Notes under the pieces: model-generated
The model's input: only the letters and a program-made list of their open reading frames with translations
Told to the model about the DNA's origin: nothing
Database searches by the model: none
Position numbers and translations under genes: made by a program
Shown here: positions 25,955 through 34,388 of the stretch, one piece after another
How positions within the stretch are numbered: position 1 is the first letter of the stretch
Layout: each line of letters starts with the position of its first letter
Source of the DNA: Paraburkholderia sp. BL9I2N2
GTDB taxonomy: Bacteria; Pseudomonadota; Gammaproteobacteria; Burkholderiales; Burkholderiaceae
Direction of reading: 5' to 3'
Assembly: GCF_004339745.1 (NCBI RefSeq)
Contig: NZ_SMGP01000004.1
Coordinates: 868,001-932,000 of the forward strand
DNA length: 64,000 nt

Positions 25955-26710
25955 ATGCATTTCGACTTCGACTTTCTGTTCGACACGATCAAGCAACTGC
26001 TCGGGGCCGTGCCGACCACGCTCGGCCTGTTCTTCTGCTCGCTGATTCTCGGCGGCCTGCTCTCGCTCGTGATCGTCACGATGCGCGTGTCGCCGCACTG
26101 GCTGCCGAATCGCTTCGCACGCGCTTATATCCTCGTGTTCCGCGGCTCGCCGCTGCTGATCCAGATGTTCCTCGTGTACTACGGCATGGGCCAGTTCGGG
26201 GTGATACGCGAGAGCTTCCTGTGGCCGGTGCTGCGCGAGCCCTACATGTGCGCGGTGTTGTCGCTCGCGCTATGCACGGCCGGCTATACCGCCGAGATCA
26301 TTCGCGGCGGCTTGATGGCCGTGCCGGTCGGTCAGATCGAGGCAGGTTATTCGATTGGCCTGTCGGGCTTCGCGTTGCTGCGCCGCGTGATCGGCCCGAT
26401 CGCCTTGCGCCAGTGTCTGCCGGCGTATTCGACTGAAGCGGTGCTGCTCGTCAAATCGACGGCGCTGGCGAGTCTCGTCACCGTGTGGGAAGTCACCGGC
26501 GTTGCGCAACAGATCATTCAGCAAACCTATCGCACGACGGAAGTCTTCATCTGCGCCGCGCTGATCTATCTGTTCCTGAATTTCGTCATCGTGCGGCTGC
26601 TCGGCATGCTCGAAACGCGTCTGTCGCGCCATCTGCGCGCGGCGCGTCCGCAGGCCGCGGCGAACCGCCCGGTTTCCGCCACCACCGAAGCACGCCGCGC
26701 CGCGCCCTGA
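25955..26710 (+). CDS. Amino acid ABC transporter permease (HisM/OccM-like)
   Basis: 251 residues with five helices; VFRGSPLLIQMFLVYYGMGQ and the EAA loop GQIEAGYSIGLSGFALLRRV mark the HisM half of the pair. It begins 14 bases after the first permease gene. The C-terminal 20 residues are a soluble Ala/Arg/Pro tail. Together with the HisQ-like protein and the following ATPase it forms a complete importer. Confidence 0.92.
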   Translation: MHFDFDFLFDTIKQLLGAVPTTLGLFFCSLILGGLLSLVIVTMRVSPHWLPNRFARAYILVFRGSPLLIQMFLVYYGMGQFGVIRESFLWPVLREPYMCAVLSLALCTAGYTAEIIRGGLMAVPVGQIEAGYSIGLSGFALLRRVIGPIALRQCLPAYSTEAVLLVKSTALASLVTVWEVTGVAQQIIQQTYRTTEVFICAALIYLFLNFVIVRLLGMLETRLSRHLRAARPQAAANRPVSATTEARRAAP

Positions 26711-26745
26711 ACGGCCGCCCATCCTGGATGAATCTGGAGAATCCC

Positions 26746-27537
26746 ATGAACGCTACGGCACCCGTTGCACTGTCGGTCAAGAACATTCACAAATCGTTCG
26801 GCGACCATCACGTGCTCAAAGGCATTTCGCTCGACGCCCATCAAGGCGACGTGATCTCGATTCTCGGCGCGAGCGGCTCGGGCAAGAGCACCTTCCTGCG
26901 CTGCCTGAATCTGCTCGAAACGCCCGACGACGGCTCGGTTTCGCTCGCCGGCGAAGAGTTGAAAATGAAGCGCCGCGGCGACGGCAAACTGCAACCGAGC
27001 GACCGCCGCCAGGTGGACCGGGTGCGCTCGCAACTCGGCATGGTGTTCCAGAACTTCAATCTCTGGTCGCATATGACGGTGCTGGAAAATCTGATCGAAG
27101 GGCCGATGCGCGTGCAAAAACGCAGCCGCGCCGAGTCGGTGGAAGAGGCGGAAGCGCTGCTCGCGAAAGTCGGTCTTGCGGAAAAACGCGGCCACTATCC
27201 GGCGCATCTTTCAGGCGGTCAGCAGCAACGCGTGGCGATTGCGCGCGCATTGGCGATGCATCCGAAAGTGATGCTGTTCGACGAACCGACGTCGGCGCTC
27301 GATCCCGAACTGGTGGGCGAAGTGTTGCGCGTGATGCGCTCGCTGGCCGAAGAGGGCCGCACCATGCTGGTCGTCACGCACGAAATGGGTTTCGCGCGCC
27401 ATGTATCGAATCGCGTGATGTTCCTGCACCAGGGGCAAGTGGAAGCCGACGGCACGCCCGACGAAGTGTTTGTCGAATGCAAGTCGGATCGGTTCCGGCA
27501 ATTCGTTTCGAGCCATCAGGACCGCACCACCAACTGA
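26746..27537 (+). CDS. Amino acid ABC transporter ATPase (HisP/OccP-like)
   Basis: 263 residues from ATG 26746 after GGAG; ATG 26728 is possible. Walker A GASGSGKST (residues 41-49), signature LSGGQQQRVAIARAL, Walker B VMLFDEPTSALDPEL and TMLVVTHEMGFARHV are all present, as in HisP/GlnQ proteins. It drives uptake by the preceding permeases. The lyase gene starts 38 bases after its stop. Confidence 0.93.
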   Translation: MNATAPVALSVKNIHKSFGDHHVLKGISLDAHQGDVISILGASGSGKSTFLRCLNLLETPDDGSVSLAGEELKMKRRGDGKLQPSDRRQVDRVRSQLGMVFQNFNLWSHMTVLENLIEGPMRVQKRSRAESVEEAEALLAKVGLAEKRGHYPAHLSGGQQQRVAIARALAMHPKVMLFDEPTSALDPELVGEVLRVMRSLAEEGRTMLVVTHEMGFARHVSNRVMFLHQGQVEADGTPDEVFVECKSDRFRQFVSSHQDRTTN

Positions 27538-27575
27538 TCAGCATCACCAGATAACCTACCAAGCAGAGCACTGAC

Positions 27576-29225
27576 ATGGCCGTGATCCGTTCCGATCGTC
27601 CTCTCGACTGGGCTCAGGTGGCAGCGGTTGCCGCCGGCGAGCCGCTCGAACTTTCCGCCGGCGCCCGCGCGCGCATCGCGGCGGCGCGTGTGCTCGTCGA
27701 ACAGATCGTCGAGCGCGGTATTCGCGCGTATGGCGTGAATACCGGCGTAGGCGCGCTGTGCGACGTGATCGTCTCGCCCTCCGAACAGCGCACGTTGTCG
27801 CGCAACATTCTGATGAGCCACGCGGTCGGCGTCGGCGCGCCGCTCGGTGTCGCCGAAACGCGCGCGATCATGGCCGCGGCCGTCAATAACTTCGCGCACG
27901 GCCACTCGGGTATTCGCCTCGAAGTCGCGGACCAACTGGTGGCGCTGCTCAACGCGGATTGCCTGCCGGAAGTGCCGGCGTTCGGCTCGGTCGGTTATCT
28001 GAGCCACATGGCGCATATTGCGCTCGTCTGCATCGGCGAGGGCTACGTGCGCTTTCGCGGCGAGCGGCTCAAAGGACGCGACGCGCTGCAACGCCTCGGG
28101 CTCGAGCCGCTCGTGCTCGAAGCCAAGGAAGGGCTGAGTCTGGTCAACGGCACGCCGTGCGTCACCGGCCTCGCCGCGTTGGCGCTCGCGCGCGCCGAAC
28201 GCCTGCTCGATTGGACCGATATGGTCGCCTCGATGAGCTTCGAGAATCTGCGCGGCCAGCTCGCGGCTTTCGACGAAGACTCGCTGGCCTTGCGCATCTC
28301 GCCGGGGCTGAACCTGGTCGGCGGGCGGATGCGCGCCGCGCTGGCCGACAGCGGCATTCTCGCGGCGGTGGTCGGTCAGCGTACGCAAGACCCGCTGAGC
28401 ATGCGGACCATTCCGCACGTGCACGGCGCCGCGCGCGACGTGCTCGCCGCGACCGCCGACGTGGTGAATCGCGAGCTCGCCTCGATTACCGATAACCCGA
28501 TCGTAGCCGGCACGCCGGAAGAGCCACGCGTGTATTCGCAGGCGCACGCGGTGGGCGCCTCGATCGCGCTGGCAATGGATAGTCTCGCCACCGCGATCGC
28601 ACAAGTCGCCGCGATGGCCGAGCGGCGCCTCGACCGTCTCGTCAATCCGCTGGTGAGCGGCCTGCCGGCGTTTCTCGCCGAGCCGGGCGGTACCTGTTCC
28701 GGCTTCATGATCGCGCAGTACACTGCGGCGTCGCTGGTCGCGCAGAACCGGCGGCTCGCGCTGCCCGCGAGTCTCGACGGCGGCATCACTTCGGCTTTGC
28801 AGGAAGATCACCTGTGTCATGCCACGCCCGCCGCGCTGAAGGCGCTGGAAATTATCGACAACGCCGGGCGCATCGTCGCGATCGAATTGCTGGCGGCGGC
28901 GCAAGCCTACGACCTGCAAAGTATCGACGCGCCACGCGCACCGCACACCGGAGCGTTGTGGCAGCGCGTGCGCCGCGCCGTGCCGACCTATCGCGACGAC
29001 CGTCCGCTCGCGGACGACATGAGCGTCGCCTTTCGCATGATCGCCGACGAAGCGCCGCCGCCGTTGCCGAACCCTGGTAACATTGGCCCTCGGCCGGTCA
29101 GGTCCGTCGACGGCGCGGAGATGATGGCGCCGGCAACGCTTACGAATCTGGCGGCCGCGGGCCACGTCCGCGCGGCCGCGAGCATCGCCGTCAACGACGG
29201 GCAGGCCGCCGCGCACATGGCATGA
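27576..29225 (+). CDS. Aromatic-amino-acid ammonia-lyase homologue lacking the MIO-forming Ala-Ser-Gly
   Basis: 549 residues of the HutH/PAL fold. Several HutH active-site positions are kept: Tyr52 (YGVNTG), His82 (SHAVGVG), Asn191 (VNGT), Gln271-Asp272, Arg277, DNP (306-308) and QEDH (409-412). However, where HutH has GSVGASGDLAPLAH, this protein reads GSVGYLSHMAH (137-147): exactly three residues are missing and the Ala-Ser-Gly that cyclises to the MIO electrophile is absent. The catalytic tyrosine of QDPYS is Leu274. An ordinary MIO ammonia-lyase mechanism is therefore unlikely. The reading frame is open throughout, so this is not a random decay. Operon position after an opine/histidine-type importer suggests action on the imported compound; the reaction is unknown. 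Confidence 0.88.
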   Translation: MAVIRSDRPLDWAQVAAVAAGEPLELSAGARARIAAARVLVEQIVERGIRAYGVNTGVGALCDVIVSPSEQRTLSRNILMSHAVGVGAPLGVAETRAIMAAAVNNFAHGHSGIRLEVADQLVALLNADCLPEVPAFGSVGYLSHMAHIALVCIGEGYVRFRGERLKGRDALQRLGLEPLVLEAKEGLSLVNGTPCVTGLAALALARAERLLDWTDMVASMSFENLRGQLAAFDEDSLALRISPGLNLVGGRMRAALADSGILAAVVGQRTQDPLSMRTIPHVHGAARDVLAATADVVNRELASITDNPIVAGTPEEPRVYSQAHAVGASIALAMDSLATAIAQVAAMAERRLDRLVNPLVSGLPAFLAEPGGTCSGFMIAQYTAASLVAQNRRLALPASLDGGITSALQEDHLCHATPAALKALEIIDNAGRIVAIELLAAAQAYDLQSIDAPRAPHTGALWQRVRRAVPTYRDDRPLADDMSVAFRMIADEAPPPLPNPGNIGPRPVRSVDGAEMMAPATLTNLAAAGHVRAAASIAVNDGQAAAHMA

Positions 29226-29274
29226 CTCGGACGATGCCGGTGAGCGGGCTTACCCGCCGGCGAGCCGGCCAAGG

Positions 29275-29291
29275 TGTACCAACCAAGTACA
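29275..29291. promoter_or_regulatory. Inverted repeat before the HutC-like gene
   Basis: TGTAC and GTACA arms are separated by seven bases. The repeat lies 50 bases after the lyase stop and 27 bases before the chosen GTG start of the regulator, so it could be an internal operator or promoter element. Confidence 0.4.
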
Positions 29292-29317
29292 ACCCGCGTA
29301 CCACCCACGAGGTCGGA

Positions 29318-30079
29318 GTGAACACAACTACAAACGCGCGAATCGCGGAGACGCAGGACCGCCCTGATCGCGGCCAGGAGACACCCGCGAAAGCCATGCC
29401 TGCCTATGAGCAGATCAAACGCTACGTGATCAGGCGCATCAGCGAAGGGGACTGGAAGCCCGGCGGGTTGATCCCGTCCGAAACGGAACTGGTGAAGGAA
29501 TTTGGCGTCGCGCGCATGACGGTGTCGCGCGCGCTGCGCGAATTGACCACCGAACGCGTGCTCACGCGCGTGCAAGGCTCCGGCACATTCGTCGCGCCAC
29601 AGCGCTACGAATCGACGGTGCTGGAAATCCGCAACATCGCCGACGAAATCGCCGCGCGCGGTCACCGCCATTCGGCGCGTGTGCTGACGCTCGAACCGAG
29701 CGACGACCCGCAGGCGCTCGAAGCGCTCGGTCTCGCCAGCGGACCGGCGTTTCATTCGTGCATCGTGCACAGCGAGGAGGGCGAGCCGATCCAGTACGAG
29801 GACCGCTACGTCAATCCGAAGGTGTTCCCCGATTATCTGGAGCAGGACTTCACGATCGAGACGCCGAATCACTACATGGTGCGGCTCGCGCCGATTCAGC
29901 GCGCCGAGTTTCGCATCTATGCGCAGAAGCCCGACGCCTATGTGCGCCGGCATCTGTTGATGGATATCGGCGAGCCGTGCCTGCAACTATGGCGCCGCAC
30001 GTGGGTGGGCGACGACGTGGCGACGTCGGTGCAGTTGTGGCACCCGGCGTCGCGTTTTCATCTTGCGGGCAACGTCTAA
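29318..30079 (+). CDS. GntR-family regulator, HutC subfamily (UTRA domain)
   Basis: 253 residues from GTG 29318 (GAGG five bases upstream). The alternative ATG 29222 overlaps the lyase stop as ATGA and would add 32 residues; the GTG form matches the second HutC-like protein in this window better. The winged helix spans roughly residues 30-95 (YEQIKRYVIRRISEGDWKPG, GVARMTVSRALRELTTERVL) and is followed by a UTRA ligand domain (EDRYVNPKVFPDYLEQDF). Position at the end of the operon suggests it represses 24258-30079 through the TGTCTAkACA sites and senses the substrate. Confidence 0.88.
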   Translation: MNTTTNARIAETQDRPDRGQETPAKAMPAYEQIKRYVIRRISEGDWKPGGLIPSETELVKEFGVARMTVSRALRELTTERVLTRVQGSGTFVAPQRYESTVLEIRNIADEIAARGHRHSARVLTLEPSDDPQALEALGLASGPAFHSCIVHSEEGEPIQYEDRYVNPKVFPDYLEQDFTIETPNHYMVRLAPIQRAEFRIYAQKPDAYVRRHLLMDIGEPCLQLWRRTWVGDDVATSVQLWHPASRFHLAGNV

Positions 30080-30088
30080 CGTAGTACG

Positions 30089-30104
30089 ACGCGTGCCGCG
30101 TTTT
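30089..30104. terminator. Short hairpin between converging operons
   Basis: ACGCG-TGC-CGCGT followed by TTT lies in the 24-base gap where the two GntR genes meet. The stem is only five pairs, so it is a weak candidate. Confidence 0.3.
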
Positions 30105-30907
30105 CAACCCTGGCGTTGCGACAGATCCGGCGAGAAGCGGCAGCCTAGCCGATAACGCGATCCAGGGTGCACGAAACGCGCGAACGTGACCGCCACGCCG
30201 CTCGTCCACGTGCGGCGCATCAGCGTGAGGCACGGTTCCTCCGCACGGATTTCGAGCAGTTCGGCTTCGGCGCGCGTGGGCAGGCCGGCGTCGACCACGT
30301 GTTCGACGTCGTGCGCCGGCACGATGTCGAACAGATATTCCGACGGCCTCACCGCCGAAAAATCCTGCAGCAGAAAATCCGGCGCGACGGCCGGATTCAC
30401 AAACCTATCCTCGAGTTGCACCGGCAAGCCGTTCTCGCGATGCACGCAGATCACATGAAATACCGAAGCACCCAGCGCGAGCCCTAACGCGTTCGATACC
30501 ATCACGGACGCCGTTTCGCGTTGCGACAGGACCGTGTCGCAGCGGTATTCATGGCCCCGCGAGCGGATCTCGTCGCCGATATGGGCGATCATCAGCAGCG
30601 TCGATTGCGGCTTGCTTTGCGCGACGAAGGTGCCGACACCTGAGACTCGCGTTACCAGTCCTTCTTCGGCGAGTTCACGCAGCGCGCGGTTGACGGTCAT
30701 GCGCGACACGCCGAGCGTCGCCACCAGATCGAGTTCCGACGGCAGACGGTCGCCCGCGCGGCGCTCGCCCGATTCGATGATGTGACGGATATGGCTCTTG
30801 ACCTGTTCGTAGCGCGCGGCCGGCGCGTCGGCCGCGGCGCGTGCGGCTTTCATGGCCGACGCGGGAAGCGGCTTGTCGTGGGTGCGGCTGCGAACGGTGG
30901 AGGACAT
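30104..30907 (-). CDS. GntR-family regulator, HutC subfamily (second copy)
   Basis: 267 residues from ATG 30907. The winged helix begins near residue 33 (RYEQVKSHIRHIIESGERRA, then GVSRMTVNRALRELAEEGLV) and a UTRA domain follows (LEDRFVNPAVAPDFLLQDF). It resembles the regulator encoded at 29318 in architecture but the sequences differ, so they are paralogues or related recruits. It is the last gene of the second importer operon, transcribed towards the first, and likely acts at the two GTATATAC palindromes between 34101 and 34388. Confidence 0.9.
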   Translation of the reverse strand: MSSTVRSRTHDKPLPASAMKAARAAADAPAARYEQVKSHIRHIIESGERRAGDRLPSELDLVATLGVSRMTVNRALRELAEEGLVTRVSGVGTFVAQSKPQSTLLMIAHIGDEIRSRGHEYRCDTVLSQRETASVMVSNALGLALGASVFHVICVHRENGLPVQLEDRFVNPAVAPDFLLQDFSAVRPSEYLFDIVPAHDVEHVVDAGLPTRAEAELLEIRAEEPCLTLMRRTWTSGVAVTFARFVHPGSRYRLGCRFSPDLSQRQG

Positions 30908-30959
30908 CGGCGGCCCTTGTGTCAGCGTCCGCGTGAAGCAGGCAGAAACCGGCGCGTGT

Positions 30960-31829
30960 TCATAGCGGTTGCGCTTCGTCGGGGCCGCGCGTCCAGAACG
31001 CGTTGCGGTCGAAGTAGTTTTGCAGGAACTGCCGCAAGCGCGGCTGCCCTGCATCGTGAAAGACATCGCGCGGTTTGCCTTGCACGGCGATCCGGCCTTG
31101 ATCGATGAACATGACTTTGTCCGCGACCTGCGCGGCAAAGCCCATTTCATGCGTGACCACCGCCATCGTCATGCCGTCGCGCGCGAGCTGCTTCATCACT
31201 TGCAGCACTTCGCCAACCAGTTCCGGATCGAGCGCCGAGGTCGGCTCGTCGAACAGCATGATGTGCGGCTCCATGGCGAGCGCGCGCGCAATCGCCACAC
31301 GTTGTTGCTGGCCGCCCGAAAGCTTGGCCGGATACGCGTCGCCCTTGTGTCCGAGGCCGACCGTTTCGAGCATCGCGTTGGCGCGGCGGCGCGCTTCATC
31401 GCGTGATAGATGCCGTACACGCAGCAACGATTCCATCACGTTGCCGAGCGCCGTCATATGCGGCCACAGATTGAACTGCTGAAACACCATGCCGACGTTG
31501 CGCCGCACGCGGTTGATTTCGCTTTGCGACGCGCGCACGCGTTTGCCGTTGCGCTCGCTATAGCCGAGCAGTTCGCCTTCGATGCGCACGTCGCCCTGAT
31601 CGTAGGTTTCGAGCGCGGCGAGGCAGCGCAGCAGCGTGCTTTTGCCCGAGCCCGACGGCCCGATGATGCACACCACTTCGGAGCGCGCGATCTCGAGATC
31701 GACACCGCGCAGCACTTCGACTTCACCGAAGCGTTTGCGCAAATCGCGCACTTCGATCAGCGGCTCGCCGGACGATGGTCCGACGGTAGCGGTGGATGCG
31801 GAAGAGGGCATGTCGGCGATGGCGTTCAT
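30960..31829 (-). CDS. Amino acid ABC transporter ATPase (second importer)
   Basis: 289 residues. After an unusual 20-residue Ser/Thr-rich N-terminal extension come Walker A GPSGSGKST, signature LSGGQQQRVAIARALAMEPH, Walker B IMLFDEPTSALDPEL and VVTHEMGFAAQVADK. The C-terminus is extended by an YFDRNAFWTRGPDEAQPL tail. It belongs to the HisP/GlnQ polar amino acid class and serves the two permeases encoded just upstream. Its stop is 52 bases before the HutC-like gene. Confidence 0.92.
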   Translation of the reverse strand: MNAIADMPSSASTATVGPSSGEPLIEVRDLRKRFGEVEVLRGVDLEIARSEVVCIIGPSGSGKSTLLRCLAALETYDQGDVRIEGELLGYSERNGKRVRASQSEINRVRRNVGMVFQQFNLWPHMTALGNVMESLLRVRHLSRDEARRRANAMLETVGLGHKGDAYPAKLSGGQQQRVAIARALAMEPHIMLFDEPTSALDPELVGEVLQVMKQLARDGMTMAVVTHEMGFAAQVADKVMFIDQGRIAVQGKPRDVFHDAGQPRLRQFLQNYFDRNAFWTRGPDEAQPL

Positions 31830-31848
31830 AAGAGGCTCCCGTTTCCGT

Positions 31849-32511
31849 TCATGCCATGAAGCGCGCGATGCGGGCCTCGGCCCACATGCCCGCGCGCGAA
31901 GTCAGTTCGACCAGCGCGAGATAGCACACACACAGCACCAGCAGCGTTTCGACGAAAGCAAAGGTGGCCGAGCCGATGCCGGTCAGCACGAACGTGAGTT
32001 CGGGCACGGTGACGATGGACAGCACGGCCGTCTCCTTGCTCAGCACGATAATCAGATTGGTCAGCGCGGGCACGATCAGCACGAGCATTTGCGGCACCTG
32101 AATGCGCACGACCGCCTGCCAGCGCGTGAGGCCAAGACACGACGCTGCTTCCAGATGACCCGGCGGCACGGATTGAAAGCCGGAGCGAAAGGCTTCGGCG
32201 AAATACGCGCTGCCGTAAAGGCCCAGACCGAGCACGCCGGCGGTCATCGGTTCGAGCGTGAGCCCGAAGGACGGGCCGCCGTAATACAGCAAAAAGAGTT
32301 GCACGAGAAACGGCGTGCCGCGAAACAGTTCGATATAGAAGCGCAATATGCCGCGCACCCAGCGTCCGCAAAAGAGTTGCAGCACGGCAATCAGAAAGCC
32401 GATCAGGATGCCGATCGCGACGCCCGCGGCCCAGGTGCCGAGGGTCGTGGCGAGGCCCGCGGCGATCGGCTGCAGGTTGTGCGTGATGACGGTGGGATCG
32501 AGCTTTTGCAT
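31849..32511 (-). CDS. Amino acid ABC transporter permease (second importer)
   Basis: 220 residues with about five helices; FYIELFRGTPFLVQLFLLYY and the EAA loop GHLEAASCLGLTRWQAVVRI mark a HisM/GlnP-type permease. It is 21 bases downstream of the other permease gene and 19 before the ATPase gene, so all belong to one operon. It forms a heterodimeric channel with the protein at 32533-33183. Confidence 0.92.
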   Translation of the reverse strand: MQKLDPTVITHNLQPIAAGLATTLGTWAAGVAIGILIGFLIAVLQLFCGRWVRGILRFYIELFRGTPFLVQLFLLYYGGPSFGLTLEPMTAGVLGLGLYGSAYFAEAFRSGFQSVPPGHLEAASCLGLTRWQAVVRIQVPQMLVLIVPALTNLIIVLSKETAVLSIVTVPELTFVLTGIGSATFAFVETLLVLCVCYLALVELTSRAGMWAEARIARFMA

Positions 32512-32532
32512 GGCGTGGTGTCGATGTCGAGC

Positions 32533-33183
32533 TCAGGCGTGCTGCAAGCGGTATTCGGCGGCGTGCGCGACGAGCGCGAGCGCACCGCAGATCACGAAGT
32601 AGATCAGCCCGGCCGCGACGTACGCTTCGAGCGGCCGGTAGGTGCTGGCCGCAATGTTCTGCGCAGTGCGTGTCAACTCGGCCACGCCCACCACCGAGAT
32701 CAGCGACGAAGCCTTGATCAGAAGCACCATTTCATTGACGAGCGAGGGCAGCGTCAAACGAAACGCTTGCGGCACGAGAATGCGGCGCAGCATGTCGAAC
32801 GGCAACAGCCCGAGCATGCGCGCGGCTTCGAGATGGCCCGGCGGAACGCTGAGAAAACCGCCGCGCAATATTTCGGCGATATACGACGCGGAGCACAACG
32901 ACACCGCGCTGAGCGCCGCCACGATCGGCGACACGTTGATGCCCGCGAACGGCAACAGGTAATACACGAGCAGCAACTGCACCAGCATCGGCACGCCGCG
33001 AAAGAAGAACACATAAGCGCCGCCGAACATGCGCGCCGCGCGGTTCGGCGAGAGCCGCGCCGCGCACACGCCGATCGCGACGAAGAAACCGATCAGGAGA
33101 CCCGTCAGCGAAATGCCGATGGTGGCGAGCGCCGCATGCAGCAGCAGCGGCAAACCCTGGAGAAAGACGGTCGTGCTGAACAT
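32533..33183 (-). CDS. Amino acid ABC transporter permease (second importer)
   Basis: 216 residues with about five helices; GAYVFFFRGVPMLVQLLLVY and the EAA loop GHLEAARMLGLLPFDMLRRI are family signatures. It follows the binding-protein gene after 89 bases. Together with the other permease, ATPase and binding protein it completes a polar amino acid importer. Confidence 0.92.
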   Translation of the reverse strand: MFSTTVFLQGLPLLLHAALATIGISLTGLLIGFFVAIGVCAARLSPNRAARMFGGAYVFFFRGVPMLVQLLLVYYLLPFAGINVSPIVAALSAVSLCSASYIAEILRGGFLSVPPGHLEAARMLGLLPFDMLRRILVPQAFRLTLPSLVNEMVLLIKASSLISVVGVAELTRTAQNIAASTYRPLEAYVAAGLIYFVICGALALVAHAAEYRLQHA

Positions 33184-33272
33184 AAGCGTCGCACTCGCTG
33201 GAACGGGGAGGGCGATGCGGCTCGTGGCAAAGGCCGCATCGCGTGCATCAAGACACGTGCAACATCAGTCGA

Positions 33273-34100
33273 TCAATAGTTCGGCGCGGGCATGGTCGTC
33301 GGCGCGTCCATTGCGACACCGAACCATTTCTTCTGCAACGCGGCGAGGCGTCCGTCGCTATGCATTTTCACGAGCGCGGCGTTGAAGGCATCGGCGAGCG
33401 GTTTGCTGTCCGCGTCTTTACGCAGGCAGTAAGCGAAGTACACCTTTGCGCCGAACGGCGGCTGCACCACGGCGAACGTCTCCGGGCGCTGCTTGGCCAC
33501 GTACGCGATGTTGGTCATGGAGTTCGCGACCGCCGCGATGCGACCGGCGGCGAGATCGGCGTAAGCCTGATTGTTGTCGACGTATTCGCGGATTTCAGGC
33601 GGCTTCGGCAACGTGGCGACATAGGCCTTCAACTGGTCGAGCTGCGCCGAGCCTTTGCCCGCGCCGACCGTCTTGCCCGCGATATCCGACGATTGCTTGA
33701 CTGACGTATCGTTCGCGCGTTTGAGCAGCGCGTCGGTGGCGTCCGCGATCGGCAGCGTGTACGTGTAGCGCTCCATGCGCGCCTTGGTGACGGTGAGCGG
33801 GCCGCCGACCATGTCGAACTTGCCGGCTTCCAGACCCGGCAGCACGCTTGGCCACGGCAAGTCGATAAAGCGCACCTTCACGCCCATTTCCTTGCCGACC
33901 TCGGCGAACAGATCCTTGTTGAAACCCGCTTGCTGACCGTTTTCGAGGAAGTCGAAGGGCGCGAACTGCATCTCGGTGCCGACCACCAGTTCGCCGGCTT
34001 TCTTCACTTTGGCGAGCTGGTCTTCCGCGTGGGCGGTGACGCTTGCCGCGCACAACGCCAGCATGACCAAACGACATTTCCAGCCTGCAAGGATGCTCAT
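33273..34100 (-). CDS. Amino acid ABC transporter periplasmic binding protein (second importer)
   Basis: 275 residues from ATG 34100 (MSILAGWKC), with GGAG upstream; the earlier ATG at 34178 is unlikely. A signal peptide ends in VTAHAED. Mature VKKAGELVVGTEMQFAPFDF and FIDLPWPSVLPGLEAGKFDM are typical of the HisJ/GlnH class 3 binding proteins. It differs clearly from the OccT-like protein at 24258, so the two importers probably take different but related ligands. It is the first gene of the operon that ends with the second HutC-like gene. Confidence 0.92.
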   Translation of the reverse strand: MSILAGWKCRLVMLALCAASVTAHAEDQLAKVKKAGELVVGTEMQFAPFDFLENGQQAGFNKDLFAEVGKEMGVKVRFIDLPWPSVLPGLEAGKFDMVGGPLTVTKARMERYTYTLPIADATDALLKRANDTSVKQSSDIAGKTVGAGKGSAQLDQLKAYVATLPKPPEIREYVDNNQAYADLAAGRIAAVANSMTNIAYVAKQRPETFAVVQPPFGAKVYFAYCLRKDADSKPLADAFNAALVKMHSDGRLAALQKKWFGVAMDAPTTMPAPNY

Positions 34101-34186
34101 GGGATTCTCCGGTTGGCAAAGCGGTGCCGCGCGCAAGGGGTGCCCGAATCGAGTCCGGTCGGATTCGGCGCGAGTCATGCGAGGCA

Positions 34187-34194
34187 GTATATAC
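34187..34194. promoter_or_regulatory. GntR/HutC operator candidate, promoter-distal copy A
   Basis: GTATATAC palindrome in the context GCAGTATATACCGCAG. Read on the minus strand it gives GCGGTATATACTGC, matching the other copy at 34286. It lies 87 bases before the binding-protein gene start. Confidence 0.55.
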
Positions 34195-34285
34195 CGCAGT
34201 TTTCGCGCGAAATAAATAAACGCGCGAGTAGAGAAAAGCCCTTATACGAAGCGCTGCAAAGCAACTTGCGGGTACGCTTTTGGCG

Positions 34286-34293
34286 GTATATAC
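34286..34293. promoter_or_regulatory. GntR/HutC operator candidate, copy B
   Basis: GTATATAC in the context GCGGTATATACAACTGC, 95 bases upstream of the oxygenase gene and 99 bases from copy A in opposite orientation. One site near each divergent promoter suggests joint control of the importer and the oxygenase/oxidase pair. Confidence 0.55.
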
Positions 34294-34388
34294 AACTGCA
34301 ATGCATGAGGCGGGAACGCGTCTTCCCGCAGACGATTCAAGCGCCACCTTTCATCTGCCGATTCAGCCGGACTTTCAGGAGCAGCGCG

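Noticed and set aside
27516..29216. A 566-codon open frame on the minus strand across the lyase gene
   Set aside because: It is the mirror of a GC-biased gene in a high-GC genome: His/Arg/Gln-rich, no family features, no ribosome site. The plus-strand lyase explains the region.
29244..29257. GCGGG-CTTA-CCCGC hairpin after the lyase gene as a terminator
   Set aside because: The stem is five pairs with no T tract, and the regulator gene just downstream is most simply in the same operon.
31636..33279. A 547-codon plus-strand frame across the second importer genes
   Set aside because: It spans three recognisable minus-strand genes and their spacers, and reads as Arg/His/Gln-rich shadow sequence.
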